Made by a program: the position numbers and the translations under genes
Shown: piece by piece, positions 17,690 to 26,605 of the stretch
How the letters are laid out: each line of letters begins with the position of its first letter
Numbering within the stretch: the stretch's first letter is position 1
Notes under the pieces: model-generated
What the model was told of the DNA's origin: nothing
Seen by the model: only the letters and a program-made list of their open reading frames with translations
Database searches by the model: none
Source of the DNA: Salinicoccus sp. Bachu38
GTDB taxonomy: Bacteria; Bacillota; Bacilli; Staphylococcales; Salinicoccaceae
Assembly (NCBI RefSeq): GCF_038561955.2
Contig: NZ_CP138333.2
Coordinates: 558,001-622,000, forward strand
Direction: 5' to 3'
DNA length: 64,000 nt

Positions 17690-19333
17690 ATGGCAAACAC
17701 ATTAGAGACGCACATGAAAAAGAACACCCTGCCACTGGTACACTTCTTTCTCGCATTCATCATGCTCCTCATCGGGGGCACACTCGGACTGCTGCAGGGG
17801 CTGAACCGGGGCGGCGTATTCGAACTCCCCGCCAGCTTCAACTACTACGAAGTGCTTACGCTCCACGGCATTCTGCTGATTCTGGCATTCACCACGCTGT
17901 TCACGAACGGCTATATGTATGCAGCAGTGAGGCATACGCTCGGCGAGCTGTCGAAAACGGTGAAGATCCTCGCCTGGTCAAGCCTTGCGAGCTTCCTGAT
18001 CGGCTCGGTGCTCGTCGTATGGATGGTGCTTGCCGGCGAAGCGACCGTCTTGTATACATTCTATCCGCCGATGCAGGCATCACCATGGTTCTATATCGGC
18101 CTCGTGTTCGTCGTACTGTGCATCTGGCTGGCCGGACTCGGCGTCTTCATCAGCGCCTTCCAGTGGAAACGCAGGAATAAAGGACAGCACCTCCCGATAC
18201 TCGCCTTCTTCGCAGTCGGCATCTACACGCTCGTCATATTCGGCAGCATCGGCGTAACCGTCGAAGTGCTCATGCTTATCCCTTGGGCATTCGGGTGGAC
18301 GGAAACCATCAACGTCATGCTCAGCCGCACACTGTTCTGGAGCTTCGGCCATACACTGGTCAATGTCTGGTACCTGGTTGCGATATCCGTGTGGTACACA
18401 ATCTTGCCGAGGATCATCGGCGGCCGCATCTTCAGTGACACACTTGCCAGATTGGTCGTCATCCTGATTGTGATCCTGAACGTACCCGGTGGCTTCCACC
18501 ACCAGATCGTCGACCCGGCGTTCTCCGAAGGACTCAAGTTCATGCACGTATTCATGAGCCTGTCCATCGCATTCCCTTCCCTGATGACGGCATTCGCCAT
18601 GTTCGCGGTGCTCGAACGTACGGGACGCAAGCGCGGCGGCCGCGGCCTCCTCGGCTGGCTATGGGTACTGCCTTGGGGCGACGTCCGCTTCCTCACCATC
18701 ATGATTGCGATGGTTTCATTCATCATCGGTGGTGCCGGCGGCATCGCACAGACGAACCACCAGCTTAACCAGGTCGTGCACAACTCGCTGTGGGTGGTCG
18801 GACACTTCCACATCACCGTCGGTGTGACCGTTGTGATGACATTCTTCGGACTTGTCTACTGGCTCATTCCGCACCTCTCAGGCCGTGTAATGACACCGTT
18901 CATCCACCATCTCGGCATGTTCCAGACGGCTGTCTGGACAATCGGCATGGCACTGATGGCGCTTTCCATGCACGCAGCCGGCCTGTTCGGCGCACCAAGA
19001 CGTACTTCCTATACGACATATGGGGACAGCGCCACGGCACTCGGCTGGGAGCCATACCTGTCCTTCCTGGCAACAGGCGGCACGCTGCTGTTCTTCGGTG
19101 TCCTGCTCATCGTCTACATCGTATTTCACCTGATGTTCTTTGCACCAAAAGGGGATACGGCGTTCATGGATTCCCGTGTTGAGAACAATGCACATCCGAC
19201 ACCAAAATGGACGGAGAACTGGGGACTATGGGTGATCGTAGCCATCCTCATCATCTCGATGGGCTACGTCGTACCACTTGTCGACCTGATCGAAAACGCA
19301 CCACCGGGCTCACCACCGCATAGAACCTGGTAA
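17690..19333 (+). CDS. Cytochrome c oxidase subunit I, ba3-type
   Basis: A 547-residue haem-copper oxidase core, reducing O2 to water and pumping protons. About 13 membrane helices are predicted. Haem and CuB ligands are seen in LTLHGILLIL, GGFHHQIVD (the CuB His-His pair) and VVGHFHITVG. The length, lack of a long C-terminal domain and partner subunits mark it as B-family (ba3) rather than caa3. Such enzymes have high oxygen affinity. Confidence 0.92.
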   Translation: MANTLETHMKKNTLPLVHFFLAFIMLLIGGTLGLLQGLNRGGVFELPASFNYYEVLTLHGILLILAFTTLFTNGYMYAAVRHTLGELSKTVKILAWSSLASFLIGSVLVVWMVLAGEATVLYTFYPPMQASPWFYIGLVFVVLCIWLAGLGVFISAFQWKRRNKGQHLPILAFFAVGIYTLVIFGSIGVTVEVLMLIPWAFGWTETINVMLSRTLFWSFGHTLVNVWYLVAISVWYTILPRIIGGRIFSDTLARLVVILIVILNVPGGFHHQIVDPAFSEGLKFMHVFMSLSIAFPSLMTAFAMFAVLERTGRKRGGRGLLGWLWVLPWGDVRFLTIMIAMVSFIIGGAGGIAQTNHQLNQVVHNSLWVVGHFHITVGVTVVMTFFGLVYWLIPHLSGRVMTPFIHHLGMFQTAVWTIGMALMALSMHAAGLFGAPRRTSYTTYGDSATALGWEPYLSFLATGGTLLFFGVLLIVYIVFHLMFFAPKGDTAFMDSRVENNAHPTPKWTENWGLWVIVAILIISMGYVVPLVDLIENAPPGSPPHRTW

Positions 19334-19357
19334 TCAATATGAAAGGAGGTCAACCGC

Positions 19358-19978
19358 ATGAAAAAGGATATCGTTTCTATCATAATCATTCTGCTGCTGG
19401 GAGGCCTCCTATTCTATATTTCCACAGACGGCTTCCGGATCTATACGATTGAAGCGGAACGCATTGAATCCCTGAAAAATGAAAAGCCCGATTTCCCGGA
19501 TGTGGACGTCATCGACAATAGGGGACGGGAGTATCCATTCGATGAATTCCGCGGCAAATACATCCTAATGACCTTCATCTATACATCATGCGAAACAGCC
19601 TGTCCAATGATGGAGGCGAACATGAAGGCAGTATACGACAATTTCAATGCCTCAGCCTACGGCGATGATCTTGTATTCCTGAGCACTTCGTTCGATACCG
19701 AACGCGATACTGTGGAGGTGCTGGACCGCTATGCGGACTACTTCGATGCCGACGGGGATACGTGGCGCATGCTCCGGGTGCCGGAAGCTCGGGACCTGGA
19801 TACAGTACTCGATACGTATGGGGTCACCGTCATCCCTGAAGGGGATACCGATTATCAGCACAACACGTCATTCTATCTGATCGGACCCGACGGACATCTC
19901 GTCGAGGTGCTCGACTACCGGGATATCGACGGGGCCGTCCGGGCGCTCGATAAGCATGTAGGGGAGGCGGCATCATGA
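19358..19978 (+). CDS. SCO1/SenC-type copper chaperone
   Basis: A membrane-anchored thioredoxin-fold protein of 206 residues that inserts copper into the CuA centre. It has an N-terminal helix (about 5-23), Cys78-x3-Cys82 (CETACP) and His168 (YQHNTSF), the three copper ligands of the family. It overlaps the next gene by 4 nt and lies in the oxidase operon. Confidence 0.9.
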   Translation: MKKDIVSIIIILLLGGLLFYISTDGFRIYTIEAERIESLKNEKPDFPDVDVIDNRGREYPFDEFRGKYILMTFIYTSCETACPMMEANMKAVYDNFNASAYGDDLVFLSTSFDTERDTVEVLDRYADYFDADGDTWRMLRVPEARDLDTVLDTYGVTVIPEGDTDYQHNTSFYLIGPDGHLVEVLDYRDIDGAVRALDKHVGEAAS

Positions 19979-20547
19979 AGCAGTTCTGGTATGGATTTGT
20001 ACTGTTCCTCTTCCTCGCACTGCCGCCCGTAAGGCACCTGCTCGAATCGATCATGGCATTCCACATGCACATGCAGATGCCGCTGCTGTTCGTCTCGGGA
20101 CTTCTGATGGCGCCATTCTTCATGAGGCGGTTCGCCAGCTTCTTCGACCGTTGGAATGGAAGTGGGCTGCCGGGGGTCATCCTCTTCCTCGTCATCGTTC
20201 TGTACTGGATGGTGCCGAAGGCGATGGATGAATCGCTTGAAATCATGGCGGTCGAAGCATTCAAATACATCTCGCTGCCATTTCTTGCCGGCGTCCCGCT
20301 CAGGGACAGCTGGTCCAGGGTCAGCAAGGCGACGGAAAGCGTCCTACTGCTTGTGCTCGCAATACTGTTCAGCATCATGGCCTACCTCTACATCTTCTTC
20401 GAGAGCACATTGTGCAACAATTACCTGCTCGTCGACCAGAAGACGGTCGGCTGGGGCTTCGCATTCTTCAGCCTATGCCTGATACTGTACCTTGTGCTGA
20501 CACTGTTCACAGACCAGTCCCAATACTACGACGAAGCGTCCACCTGA
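19975..20547 (+). CDS. Polytopic membrane protein of the oxidase cluster
   Basis: A 190-residue protein with five predicted helices. A conspicuous His/Met-rich motif, FHMHMQMPLL, lies near residue 30 and could bind copper, as in CtaG-type assembly factors; this is inference. The last gene of the oxidase operon, it starts inside the SCO stop (ATGA) and its final codons form half of the hairpin shared with the opposite gene. Confidence 0.65.
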   Translation: MKQFWYGFVLFLFLALPPVRHLLESIMAFHMHMQMPLLFVSGLLMAPFFMRRFASFFDRWNGSGLPGVILFLVIVLYWMVPKAMDESLEIMAVEAFKYISLPFLAGVPLRDSWSRVSKATESVLLLVLAILFSIMAYLYIFFESTLCNNYLLVDQKTVGWGFAFFSLCLILYLVLTLFTDQSQYYDEAST

Positions 20548-20564
20548 TTCAGGTGGACGCTTTC
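20533..20564. terminator. Bidirectional hairpin spanning two stop codons
   Basis: GAAGCGTCCACCTGA (20533-20547) pairs with TCAGGTGGACGCTTTC (20549-20564) over a single T. The two TGA stops of the converging genes are both inside the stem. Confidence 0.75.
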
Positions 20565-21250
20565 AAGTGTTCATTCAGATTCGGGAGGTGCACGACGAGA
20601 TAGCCGTCCGCATCCTCATTGATGATGTTCATTTTCTTGAAGTGTGTAATGTTGCGGCTCACCGTCTCCCGGGACGTGCCGATGATGTTGGCGATGTCCT
20701 GCTTCGTCAGGCGCGTCGATATACGGCTGTATGTCTCATCGATCACCTCGCCATGGTTCGTCAGCAGGCGTTCGAGCAGCAGCAGGATCTGCTTGTCCGT
20801 CGAATGGAAGATCTTGTCCTCGAGACGCTTCTGCAGATCCACGATCAGCTGCCCGAGCGTCCGGAACATCTTGATCGACACTTCCGGATGGTCCATCAGC
20901 AGCTGCTCGAAATCCTCCTTCGGGATGGTGATCAGCTCTGACGTCTCCGCAGTGATGGCATTCGCGGGATATGAATCATCCCGGAACAGCCCGTGGTGCG
21001 GGAACATCTCCCCCGACTGGAAGAAGTTCACGATCTGCTCCCTTCCCGAGGCATCATTGCGGTAGATCTTCACTTTGCCCGATGCGACAAAATAGACATG
21101 GTCCATCGGTTCACTCTGCATGAATATATGGGTGTTGCGATAGAACTTCCTCTGGTTTGAAATATCCACGATCAGTCCGAGCTCATCATCCGTCAGAGAA
21201 CGGAAAATCTCAATCTGAGCAAGCAGCTGTCCGAGATCGCTTCGCTGCAT
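20549..21250 (-). CDS. Crp/Fnr-family transcriptional regulator
   Basis: A 233-residue regulator: N-terminal cyclic-nucleotide-type beta barrel (about 10-120), dimerisation helix, and C-terminal winged helix with recognition helix TSRETVSRNIT. The R-E-x-x-S-R pattern is that of Crp proteins reading GTGA. It contains no cysteine at all, so it cannot hold an Fe-S cluster as Fnr does; the signal is unknown. A GTGA-N6-TCAC site precedes the adjacent oxidase operon. Confidence 0.88.
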   Translation of the reverse strand: MQRSDLGQLLAQIEIFRSLTDDELGLIVDISNQRKFYRNTHIFMQSEPMDHVYFVASGKVKIYRNDASGREQIVNFFQSGEMFPHHGLFRDDSYPANAITAETSELITIPKEDFEQLLMDHPEVSIKMFRTLGQLIVDLQKRLEDKIFHSTDKQILLLLERLLTNHGEVIDETYSRISTRLTKQDIANIIGTSRETVSRNITHFKKMNIINEDADGYLVVHLPNLNEHLKAST

Positions 21251-21330
21251 CTGTGATACCTCACTTTTCTTTTGGCTATATCATATCATATTGGCGGGGA
21301 GGACGGGTTGGGGCGGATGTAGCATGTCCT

Positions 21331-21361
21331 ACTTGCACCCGGAATCTGCACGACTGCAAGT
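21331..21361. repeat. Degenerate fragment of the 41-bp repeat
   Basis: ACTTGCACCCGGAA followed by CGACTGCAAGT looks like two oppositely oriented pieces of the 41-bp unit, making an ACTTGCA/TGCAAGT inverted repeat. It lies between tandem minus-strand genes, unlike the true arrays. Confidence 0.45.
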
Positions 21362-21383
21362 TCCCTTCATCTCTCTTCTTCCA

Positions 21384-21414
21384 CAAAAAAAGGGACACCA
21401 TCCCTGGTGTCCCC
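21384..21414 (-). terminator. yjbH terminator
   Basis: GGGACACCA-TCCC-TGGTGTCCC is a perfect 9-bp hairpin; on the minus strand it runs into TTTTTTT. Confidence 0.92.
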
Positions 21415-21441
21415 TCAAACTCAATTTTTAAAATAAAAATA

Positions 21442-22233
21442 CTATCTTCCAAGGGAAGATGTGCCACCCCGTATCTGGTAGTACATGCCATCTTCCGTTT
21501 CAACTTCTTCCACCAGCCTCTGCAGACGCAGCTTCTTGAGCTCGTTGAGCAGGAGGCCGGTCCGCCATTCGAAAACTGTCTTCAGTTCGTGGAAGCTGAC
21601 CACTTCATAGGATTCGATATAGTCGTAGATGCTCGGCAGCGGGTGTTTCTCTATCTCTTTTTCGATGAGTTCGTTGATGATGTAGGTGTATATATGGTAA
21701 GGATAGACCCCTTCTACTTTGACGCCTTCCGCCTCCACATCCCCCGAGAAGAAGATCATGGCGGGCAGTTCTTCGACGTCCATCTCACGGTAGACCATGA
21801 GATCGCGTTTCAACAGACTGCGCACTTCCTCGGAGTGTGCATCTGTTGTGAAAGCATTGACATCCAGGCCGGCGAGCCTGGCGCTTTCTTCCATGTGTGC
21901 GATTGTACATATATTTTTTGTCGGTACAATGCGATTGAGGACATAGCGCATGAATGCACGTGCCTTGTTGCGCCCCTGCACTTCTGCCGCCTTGTAGGCG
22001 AGCGCGATGTTGTCGATATCCGAGGTGGACTGGGCCTGGCATTTTGTGAGCACCTGCAATGATGGCGCCAATATCTTCTTTATCGTCACATGTCCGCGAT
22101 ATTCGAGCTGCAGCTTGTTGATGATCGGTTCCAGTGCGCGGCAGTCATCTGAGAACGGGTCGAAAAAGTAAAATATTTCGATATAATGGGATGTCGGTTC
22201 GAGTACGAGTGACTGTGTTCCAGTTCTATTCAT
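21442..22233 (-). CDS. yjbH: ClpXP adaptor YjbH (SpxH)
   Basis: A 263-residue DsbA/thioredoxin-fold adaptor that presents Spx to ClpXP. The N-terminal thioredoxin-like part has FDPFSDDCRALEP (a single Cys near residue 31, no CxxC), and the C-terminal helical region follows. Last gene of a minus-strand group CYTH-trHb-yjbH, 13 nt after the globin. Spx is about 9.5 kb away. Confidence 0.85.
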   Translation of the reverse strand: MNRTGTQSLVLEPTSHYIEIFYFFDPFSDDCRALEPIINKLQLEYRGHVTIKKILAPSLQVLTKCQAQSTSDIDNIALAYKAAEVQGRNKARAFMRYVLNRIVPTKNICTIAHMEESARLAGLDVNAFTTDAHSEEVRSLLKRDLMVYREMDVEELPAMIFFSGDVEAEGVKVEGVYPYHIYTYIINELIEKEIEKHPLPSIYDYIESYEVVSFHELKTVFEWRTGLLLNELKKLRLQRLVEEVETEDGMYYQIRGGTSSLGR

Positions 22234-22246
22234 GTCCTCACCCTGC

Positions 22247-22615
22247 TTAATCTATTGAATTCACCATATGGTTCGCTGTCAGTGTGTAACGTGCCATAAT
22301 GTATGTTTTCAATTCCTCTTCAAGCCCTACGTCATTCATTGCCCGATCCATGTTTTCAAGCCATGCATCCCGCGCTTCGGGCGTGATGCGGAATGGGGCA
22401 TGGCGCGCTTTCAGCATCGGATGGCCGTATTCCTCATTATAGAGGTTCGGTCCGCCGAGAAACTGTGTCTGAAAAAGCTTCTGCTTATAGGCCGTTTCAG
22501 TCAGGTCATCCGGAAACAGGTGGTTGATGCGCGTATCCTCTGCAACGTAGCTGTAGAAGATATCGATCATGCGATACAGCTTATCCTGTCCGATATCCTT
22601 AAATGGTATTGGCAT
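22247..22615 (-). CDS. Truncated haemoglobin (group II, YjbI-like)
   Basis: A 122-residue 2/2 globin. The proximal haem histidine is in KARHAPFRIT; the B-helix tyrosine in IDIFYSYV and the family opening are visible. Group II globins bind O2 and NO and are thought to protect from nitrosative stress; here the gene is fixed beside yjbH as in other Bacillales. ATG 22615 is chosen; GTG 22624 would add three residues. Its start lies within the end of the CYTH gene. Confidence 0.9.
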   Translation of the reverse strand: MPIPFKDIGQDKLYRMIDIFYSYVAEDTRINHLFPDDLTETAYKQKLFQTQFLGGPNLYNEEYGHPMLKARHAPFRITPEARDAWLENMDRAMNDVGLEEELKTYIMARYTLTANHMVNSID

Positions 22616-23201
22616 AGTTGTCACCCGATCTGATATCCTGCAGCTTATTGTAGAAGCGCTCGACTTTCGTCACTTCCTTCCGGCGGTCGATGCGGTATTC
22701 TTCAAGCAAGTTCAGGAAGTGCGTCTCTCCCTTGTCGTAGTTGTCCACTTCAAATTCCAGTTCGAAATCCTCGGTGTCGAGATAGCTGTTCTTGTCGAGC
22801 ACGAGCAATCCGTCCTTATAGGAGACTTCGCGCCGCTCGGTTGAAAGGGCGCCATATATCTTGAGCTGCGTCATGTCTATATTGAAACGTTCGAGTTCAC
22901 CGCGGATGAGCTCGGGCACTTCATCCATCCGGATGTTGCGGTCGAAATTCAGATCGCTCTCCACTTCACCGTGATATTCCATCACGCCTTTTTCCGTCGG
23001 CTCCTTCAGCGTCATAACCTGTTTTCCGCCTGCATCCCTGATCCTCAGCAGCAGGCGATTGTGTTTCATGCCAAGTTCCGGGGTATCTATATAGAAATTC
23101 GTCTGCACAACCGGCTGTGTGTCTTTGAACAGTGCTTCGTGCAGGCGTCCATATTCCTCCCCGGTCAAGAGGTTCTTAAATTCTATTTCGAGTTCTTTCA
23201 T
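22599..23201 (-). CDS. CYTH-domain triphosphate tunnel protein (YjbK-like)
   Basis: A 200-residue CYTH protein; the ExExK signature is at the very N-terminus (KELEIEFKNLL), with basic and acidic residues lining an eight-strand tunnel (TLKEPTEKGVMEYHGEVE). Family members hydrolyse inorganic triphosphate or bind polyphosphorylated ligands; the exact substrate is unknown. ATG 23201 lies 8 nt after GAGGAG. Confidence 0.85.
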   Translation of the reverse strand: MKELEIEFKNLLTGEEYGRLHEALFKDTQPVVQTNFYIDTPELGMKHNRLLLRIRDAGGKQVMTLKEPTEKGVMEYHGEVESDLNFDRNIRMDEVPELIRGELERFNIDMTQLKIYGALSTERREVSYKDGLLVLDKNSYLDTEDFELEFEVDNYDKGETHFLNLLEEYRIDRRKEVTKVERFYNKLQDIRSGDNYANTI

Positions 23202-23320
23202 CAGATCCACTCCTCAATGTATATTATCTTAAATTTGAAATGCAGTGTAAAGTAAACAGTTTCCAACGTTATCAAATGCAAGATACTATGGTAAAATAAA
23301 TTGCGCAAGGAGTGAAAATA

Positions 23321-23665
23321 ATGGATATATATGTAACGGAGATAAAATTTGAAGATGAGGCATTAAAATGCTACGCAGAAGAGGATACACAGGGACTGAA
23401 GGCAGCAGCACGCATGATCGTCGATTCCGATAACATGGCGTTCATATACATGCTGGACGACGGGGAAGAGTTCAGACGGGTTCACTTTGTAAAGGAAACA
23501 TGGTCCATGCTGAAGGCGCACCATGGCGCTGAAGTCATCCTCAATACGGATGTCATCCTGACGGATTTCTGGGATGAACTGGACTATCTGATTGAAAATA
23601 TCGAGGACAACAACAATTATGGGGAAGCATTTGAGAGTGCAGTCAAGGAAGAGTTCATACAATAG
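23321..23665 (+). CDS. Hypothetical acidic protein in the YjbL position
   Basis: A 114-residue acidic cytosolic protein with no recognised motif. It is divergent from the CYTH gene and 27 nt before relQ, where B. subtilis has yjbL. AGGAG is 8 nt before the ATG at 23321. Cotranscription with relQ and ppnK is likely. Confidence 0.7.
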   Translation: MDIYVTEIKFEDEALKCYAEEDTQGLKAAARMIVDSDNMAFIYMLDDGEEFRRVHFVKETWSMLKAHHGAEVILNTDVILTDFWDELDYLIENIEDNNNYGEAFESAVKEEFIQ

Positions 23666-23692
23666 AATGAATTTAGGACTGGAGTGTAAGTG

Positions 23693-24316
23693 ATGGAACA
23701 ATGGGAGAAGTTTCTTGCACCTTACAAGCAGGCTGTCGAGGAGCTCAAGATTAAATTGAAGGGGATGCGGCAGGATTATCAGCTCACGCGCCAGTCCTCT
23801 CCGGTGGAATTCGTGACGGCAAGAGTGAAGCCGGTACAGAGCATCATAGAGAAGGCGAGTGCACGCAATATCCCCTATGACCGCCTGCAGGAGGGCATGT
23901 ATGACATCGCCGGTGTCAGGATCATGTGCCAGTTTGTCGATGACATCGAGCTGATCTGCGCCCAGATCCGCAACCGGACGGACATGAAGGTGGTTGAAGA
24001 GCGTGATTATGTCGCCAATACGAAGGAGAGCGGCTACCGTTCCTACCACCTCATCGTGGAATATCCGGTGGAACGCATCGGCGGGGCGGTGACCATTCTC
24101 GCGGAAATCCAGATCCGCACACTGGCCATGAACTTCTGGGCGACGATCGAACATACGCTGAACTACAAATACAGCGGGGAATATCCGCCGGAAATAAAGA
24201 AGCGCCTCCAGAACGCGGCCGAAGCGGCCTACCTTCTGGACCAGGAGATGTCCGAGATCCGCGAAGAGATCCAGGATGCCCAGAAATACTATACGAAAAA
24301 GCGGAACATACGCTGA
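23693..24316 (+). CDS. relQ: Small alarmone synthetase RelQ (YjbM)
   Basis: A GTP/GDP pyrophosphokinase with synthetase domain only, 207 residues. It makes (p)ppGpp or pGpp. Motifs: YDIAGVRIMCQFVDDI, the G-loop region KESGYRSYHLIVEYP, and EIQIRTLAMNFWATIEH. No hydrolase, TGS or ACT domain. GGAG is 8 nt before ATG 23693. Neighbour of ppnK as in other Bacillales. Confidence 0.92.
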   Translation: MEQWEKFLAPYKQAVEELKIKLKGMRQDYQLTRQSSPVEFVTARVKPVQSIIEKASARNIPYDRLQEGMYDIAGVRIMCQFVDDIELICAQIRNRTDMKVVEERDYVANTKESGYRSYHLIVEYPVERIGGAVTILAEIQIRTLAMNFWATIEHTLNYKYSGEYPPEIKKRLQNAAEAAYLLDQEMSEIREEIQDAQKYYTKKRNIR

Positions 24317-24352
24317 TCCAATACAGACAAAGCTTGAGGAAGGTGTGGCTAT

Positions 24353-25147
24353 ATGAAGTTTTTCATCGTTTCCAAAGGAGACACCAAATCGAATGCATTG
24401 AAGGATAAAATGATGAACTACATGGTGGACATGGGGATGACACCCGATGAGAAGGCACCCGACATCGTCATTTCGGTCGGAGGCGACGGCACGCTGCTCC
24501 AGGCCTTCCACCGCTATCAGCACCTTCTTGATCATACTGCGTTCGTCGGTGTACATACAGGGCATCTCGGCTTCTATGCAGACTGGCTGCCGCAGGAAGT
24601 GGAGCGGCTCATCATCGCAATACAGAACGACGAATTCCAGGTCATCGAATATCCACTGCTGGAGACGATCATCCGCTACGAGTCGGAGGGCACGGAAACG
24701 CGCTATCTTGCGCTCAACGAAGCGACACTCCGGACCGACAACGGAACGACACTCGTCATGGACGTCGACATACGCAACCAGCACTTCGAACGGTTCAGGG
24801 GGGATGGCCTGTGCGTCTCGACGCCATCCGGCTCGACCGCCTACAACAAGGCGCTCGGCGGGGCACTGATCCATCCCTCCCTGGAAGCGATACAGATTAC
24901 GGAGATCGCCTCCATCAACAACCGGGTGTTCCGTACCGTCGGTTCGCCACTCGTCCTGCCGAAGCACCATACATGCCAGGTGCTGCCGGTGAACAGTGAA
25001 GTCTACCAGATGACGATCGACCATATCAACCTCGTGCACAAAGGCGTCAAATCGATCCAGTTCAGGGTCGCGGATGAAAAGATAAGGTTTGCCCGCTTCA
25101 GGCCATTCCCATTCTGGAAGAGAGTGCACGATTCCTTTATATCCTAG
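24353..25147 (+). CDS. ppnK: NAD kinase
   Basis: Phosphorylates NAD to NADP; 264 residues. The GGDG motif ([14 protein letters not shown]) and the [15 protein letters not shown] substrate loop are intact. In S. aureus an rluD-type pseudouridine synthase follows before mgtE; here it is missing and a terminator is present instead. Confidence 0.94.
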   Translation: MKFFIVSKGDTKSNALKDKMMNYMVDMGMTPDEKAPDIVISVGGDGTLLQAFHRYQHLLDHTAFVGVHTGHLGFYADWLPQEVERLIIAIQNDEFQVIEYPLLETIIRYESEGTETRYLALNEATLRTDNGTTLVMDVDIRNQHFERFRGDGLCVSTPSGSTAYNKALGGALIHPSLEAIQITEIASINNRVFRTVGSPLVLPKHHTCQVLPVNSEVYQMTIDHINLVHKGVKSIQFRVADEKIRFARFRPFPFWKRVHDSFIS

Positions 25148-25151
25148 GGCG

Positions 25152-25176
25152 AAAGCACTGTCATGGTGCTTTTTTA
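25152..25176 (+). terminator. ppnK terminator
   Basis: AAAGCAC pairs with GTGCTTT over a 7-nt loop and continues into TTTT. Confidence 0.8.
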
Positions 25177-25221
25177 GTTTATGCATCCTTTTGAAAAAAT
25201 AATCCCACGGGTGGTGGCATC

Positions 25222-26595
25222 ATGGCTGATGTTGTAGAAATGACAGAAATGGAACGCGAATATGAAACATTGCTTGCCCATCTGAGGGAAGGGGAGATGG
25301 ATCCGTTCCGGGAGGCGTTCTTCGAACTGCACAATTATGAGCAGAGTGAATTCTACCTCGAGATCGAGGAAGCGGACCGTCAGACCATGTACCACTTCCT
25401 CAGTCCGGAGGAGGTGGCGGAGTTCTTCGACAGCCTGGAACTCGATCCAGAAGAGTATGACGAGCTGTTCGAGACGATGGATGCCCGGTATGCAGCAAGC
25501 ATGATCGGCGCAATGCAGTACGATAACGCCGTCGATATACTGAATGAAGTGTCGAAGGAGAAGCTCACTTCATTCCTGGCACTGATGGACCGCGCGGATG
25601 CACAGGAAATACGCAAGCTCATGAACTATGAAGTGGACACAGCCGGCGGTATCATGACGACCGAATTCGTCAGTGTCACCTCCCTCATGACCGTGCGGGA
25701 GGCCATGCGGCACCTCAAGCAGATGGCGCTTGATTCGGAGACGATCTACTATGTGTTCGTCGTGGATCCGGACCGGAAGCTTGCAGGGATCCTTTCCCTC
25801 CGTGAACTGATCATTGCGGATGACGACGCCTATATCGGCGATATCATGATCGAGCGTGTCGTATCCGCCCGGGTATCGGACGACCAGGAGGAAGTGGCCC
25901 GGATCATGCGGGACTACGACTTTCTTGCGATGCCGGTCGTCGACTACCAGGACCACCTGGTCGGCATCATCACGGCCGATGACATCATGGACGTCATGGA
26001 TGAAGAGGCCCACGAGGACTACTCCAGACTTGCCGGTATGAGTGAAATCGAGCCGGCCTCCGACTCTTCATTTTCCACAGCGAAGAAGCGGCTGCCCTGG
26101 CTCATCGGCCTGACATTCATGGGCATGGTCACGGCTGCGATGCTGACCACATTCGAGGACACGCTGGCCCAGGTCGCCGTGCTCGGTGCATTCATCCCGA
26201 TCATAGGCGGCATGGCCGGCAACAGCGGCACACAGTCGCTGGCCGTAGCGGTCCGCGGTATTGCGACCGGGGAAATAAAGGACACAAGCAAAATAAAACT
26301 GGCCCTCCGTGAGATGGGCTCGGGCCTCATCACCGGGCTTGTATGCGGCCTGATCATATTCGGCATCATTACACTCTTGTATGACTCGTCAATTCTTGGT
26401 ATCATCGTCGGAGTCAGTCTGCTGATTGCGATGACGCTGGCCACACTGCTCGGTACACTCGTGCCGCTCCTGATGAGCCGGCTGAACATCGACCCGGCAG
26501 TCGCCAGCGGGCCATTCATAACGACAGCAAATGACATCATCAGCCTGCTCGTTTATTTTTCGCTCGCGAACGCATTCATGTCGTATCTGTTATAA
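25222..26595 (+). CDS. mgtE: Magnesium transporter MgtE
   Basis: A 457-residue Mg2+ channel. Domains: N-terminal MgtE_N helical superhelix (about 20-130), two CBS domains (about 135-260) that sense cytosolic Mg2+, and five C-terminal helices with GGMAGNSGTQS near the pore. Followed after 10 nt by the antiporter gene, probably one transcript. Confidence 0.94.
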   Translation: MADVVEMTEMEREYETLLAHLREGEMDPFREAFFELHNYEQSEFYLEIEEADRQTMYHFLSPEEVAEFFDSLELDPEEYDELFETMDARYAASMIGAMQYDNAVDILNEVSKEKLTSFLALMDRADAQEIRKLMNYEVDTAGGIMTTEFVSVTSLMTVREAMRHLKQMALDSETIYYVFVVDPDRKLAGILSLRELIIADDDAYIGDIMIERVVSARVSDDQEEVARIMRDYDFLAMPVVDYQDHLVGIITADDIMDVMDEEAHEDYSRLAGMSEIEPASDSSFSTAKKRLPWLIGLTFMGMVTAAMLTTFEDTLAQVAVLGAFIPIIGGMAGNSGTQSLAVAVRGIATGEIKDTSKIKLALREMGSGLITGLVCGLIIFGIITLLYDSSILGIIVGVSLLIAMTLATLLGTLVPLLMSRLNIDPAVASGPFITTANDIISLLVYFSLANAFMSYLL

Positions 26596-26605
26596 GGAGT
26601 AACCT

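Noticed and set aside
21253-21264. GTGA-N4-TCAC before the Crp-family gene as an autoregulatory site
   Set aside because: The spacing is 4 bp rather than 6 and the sequence is the gene's ribosome-binding region.
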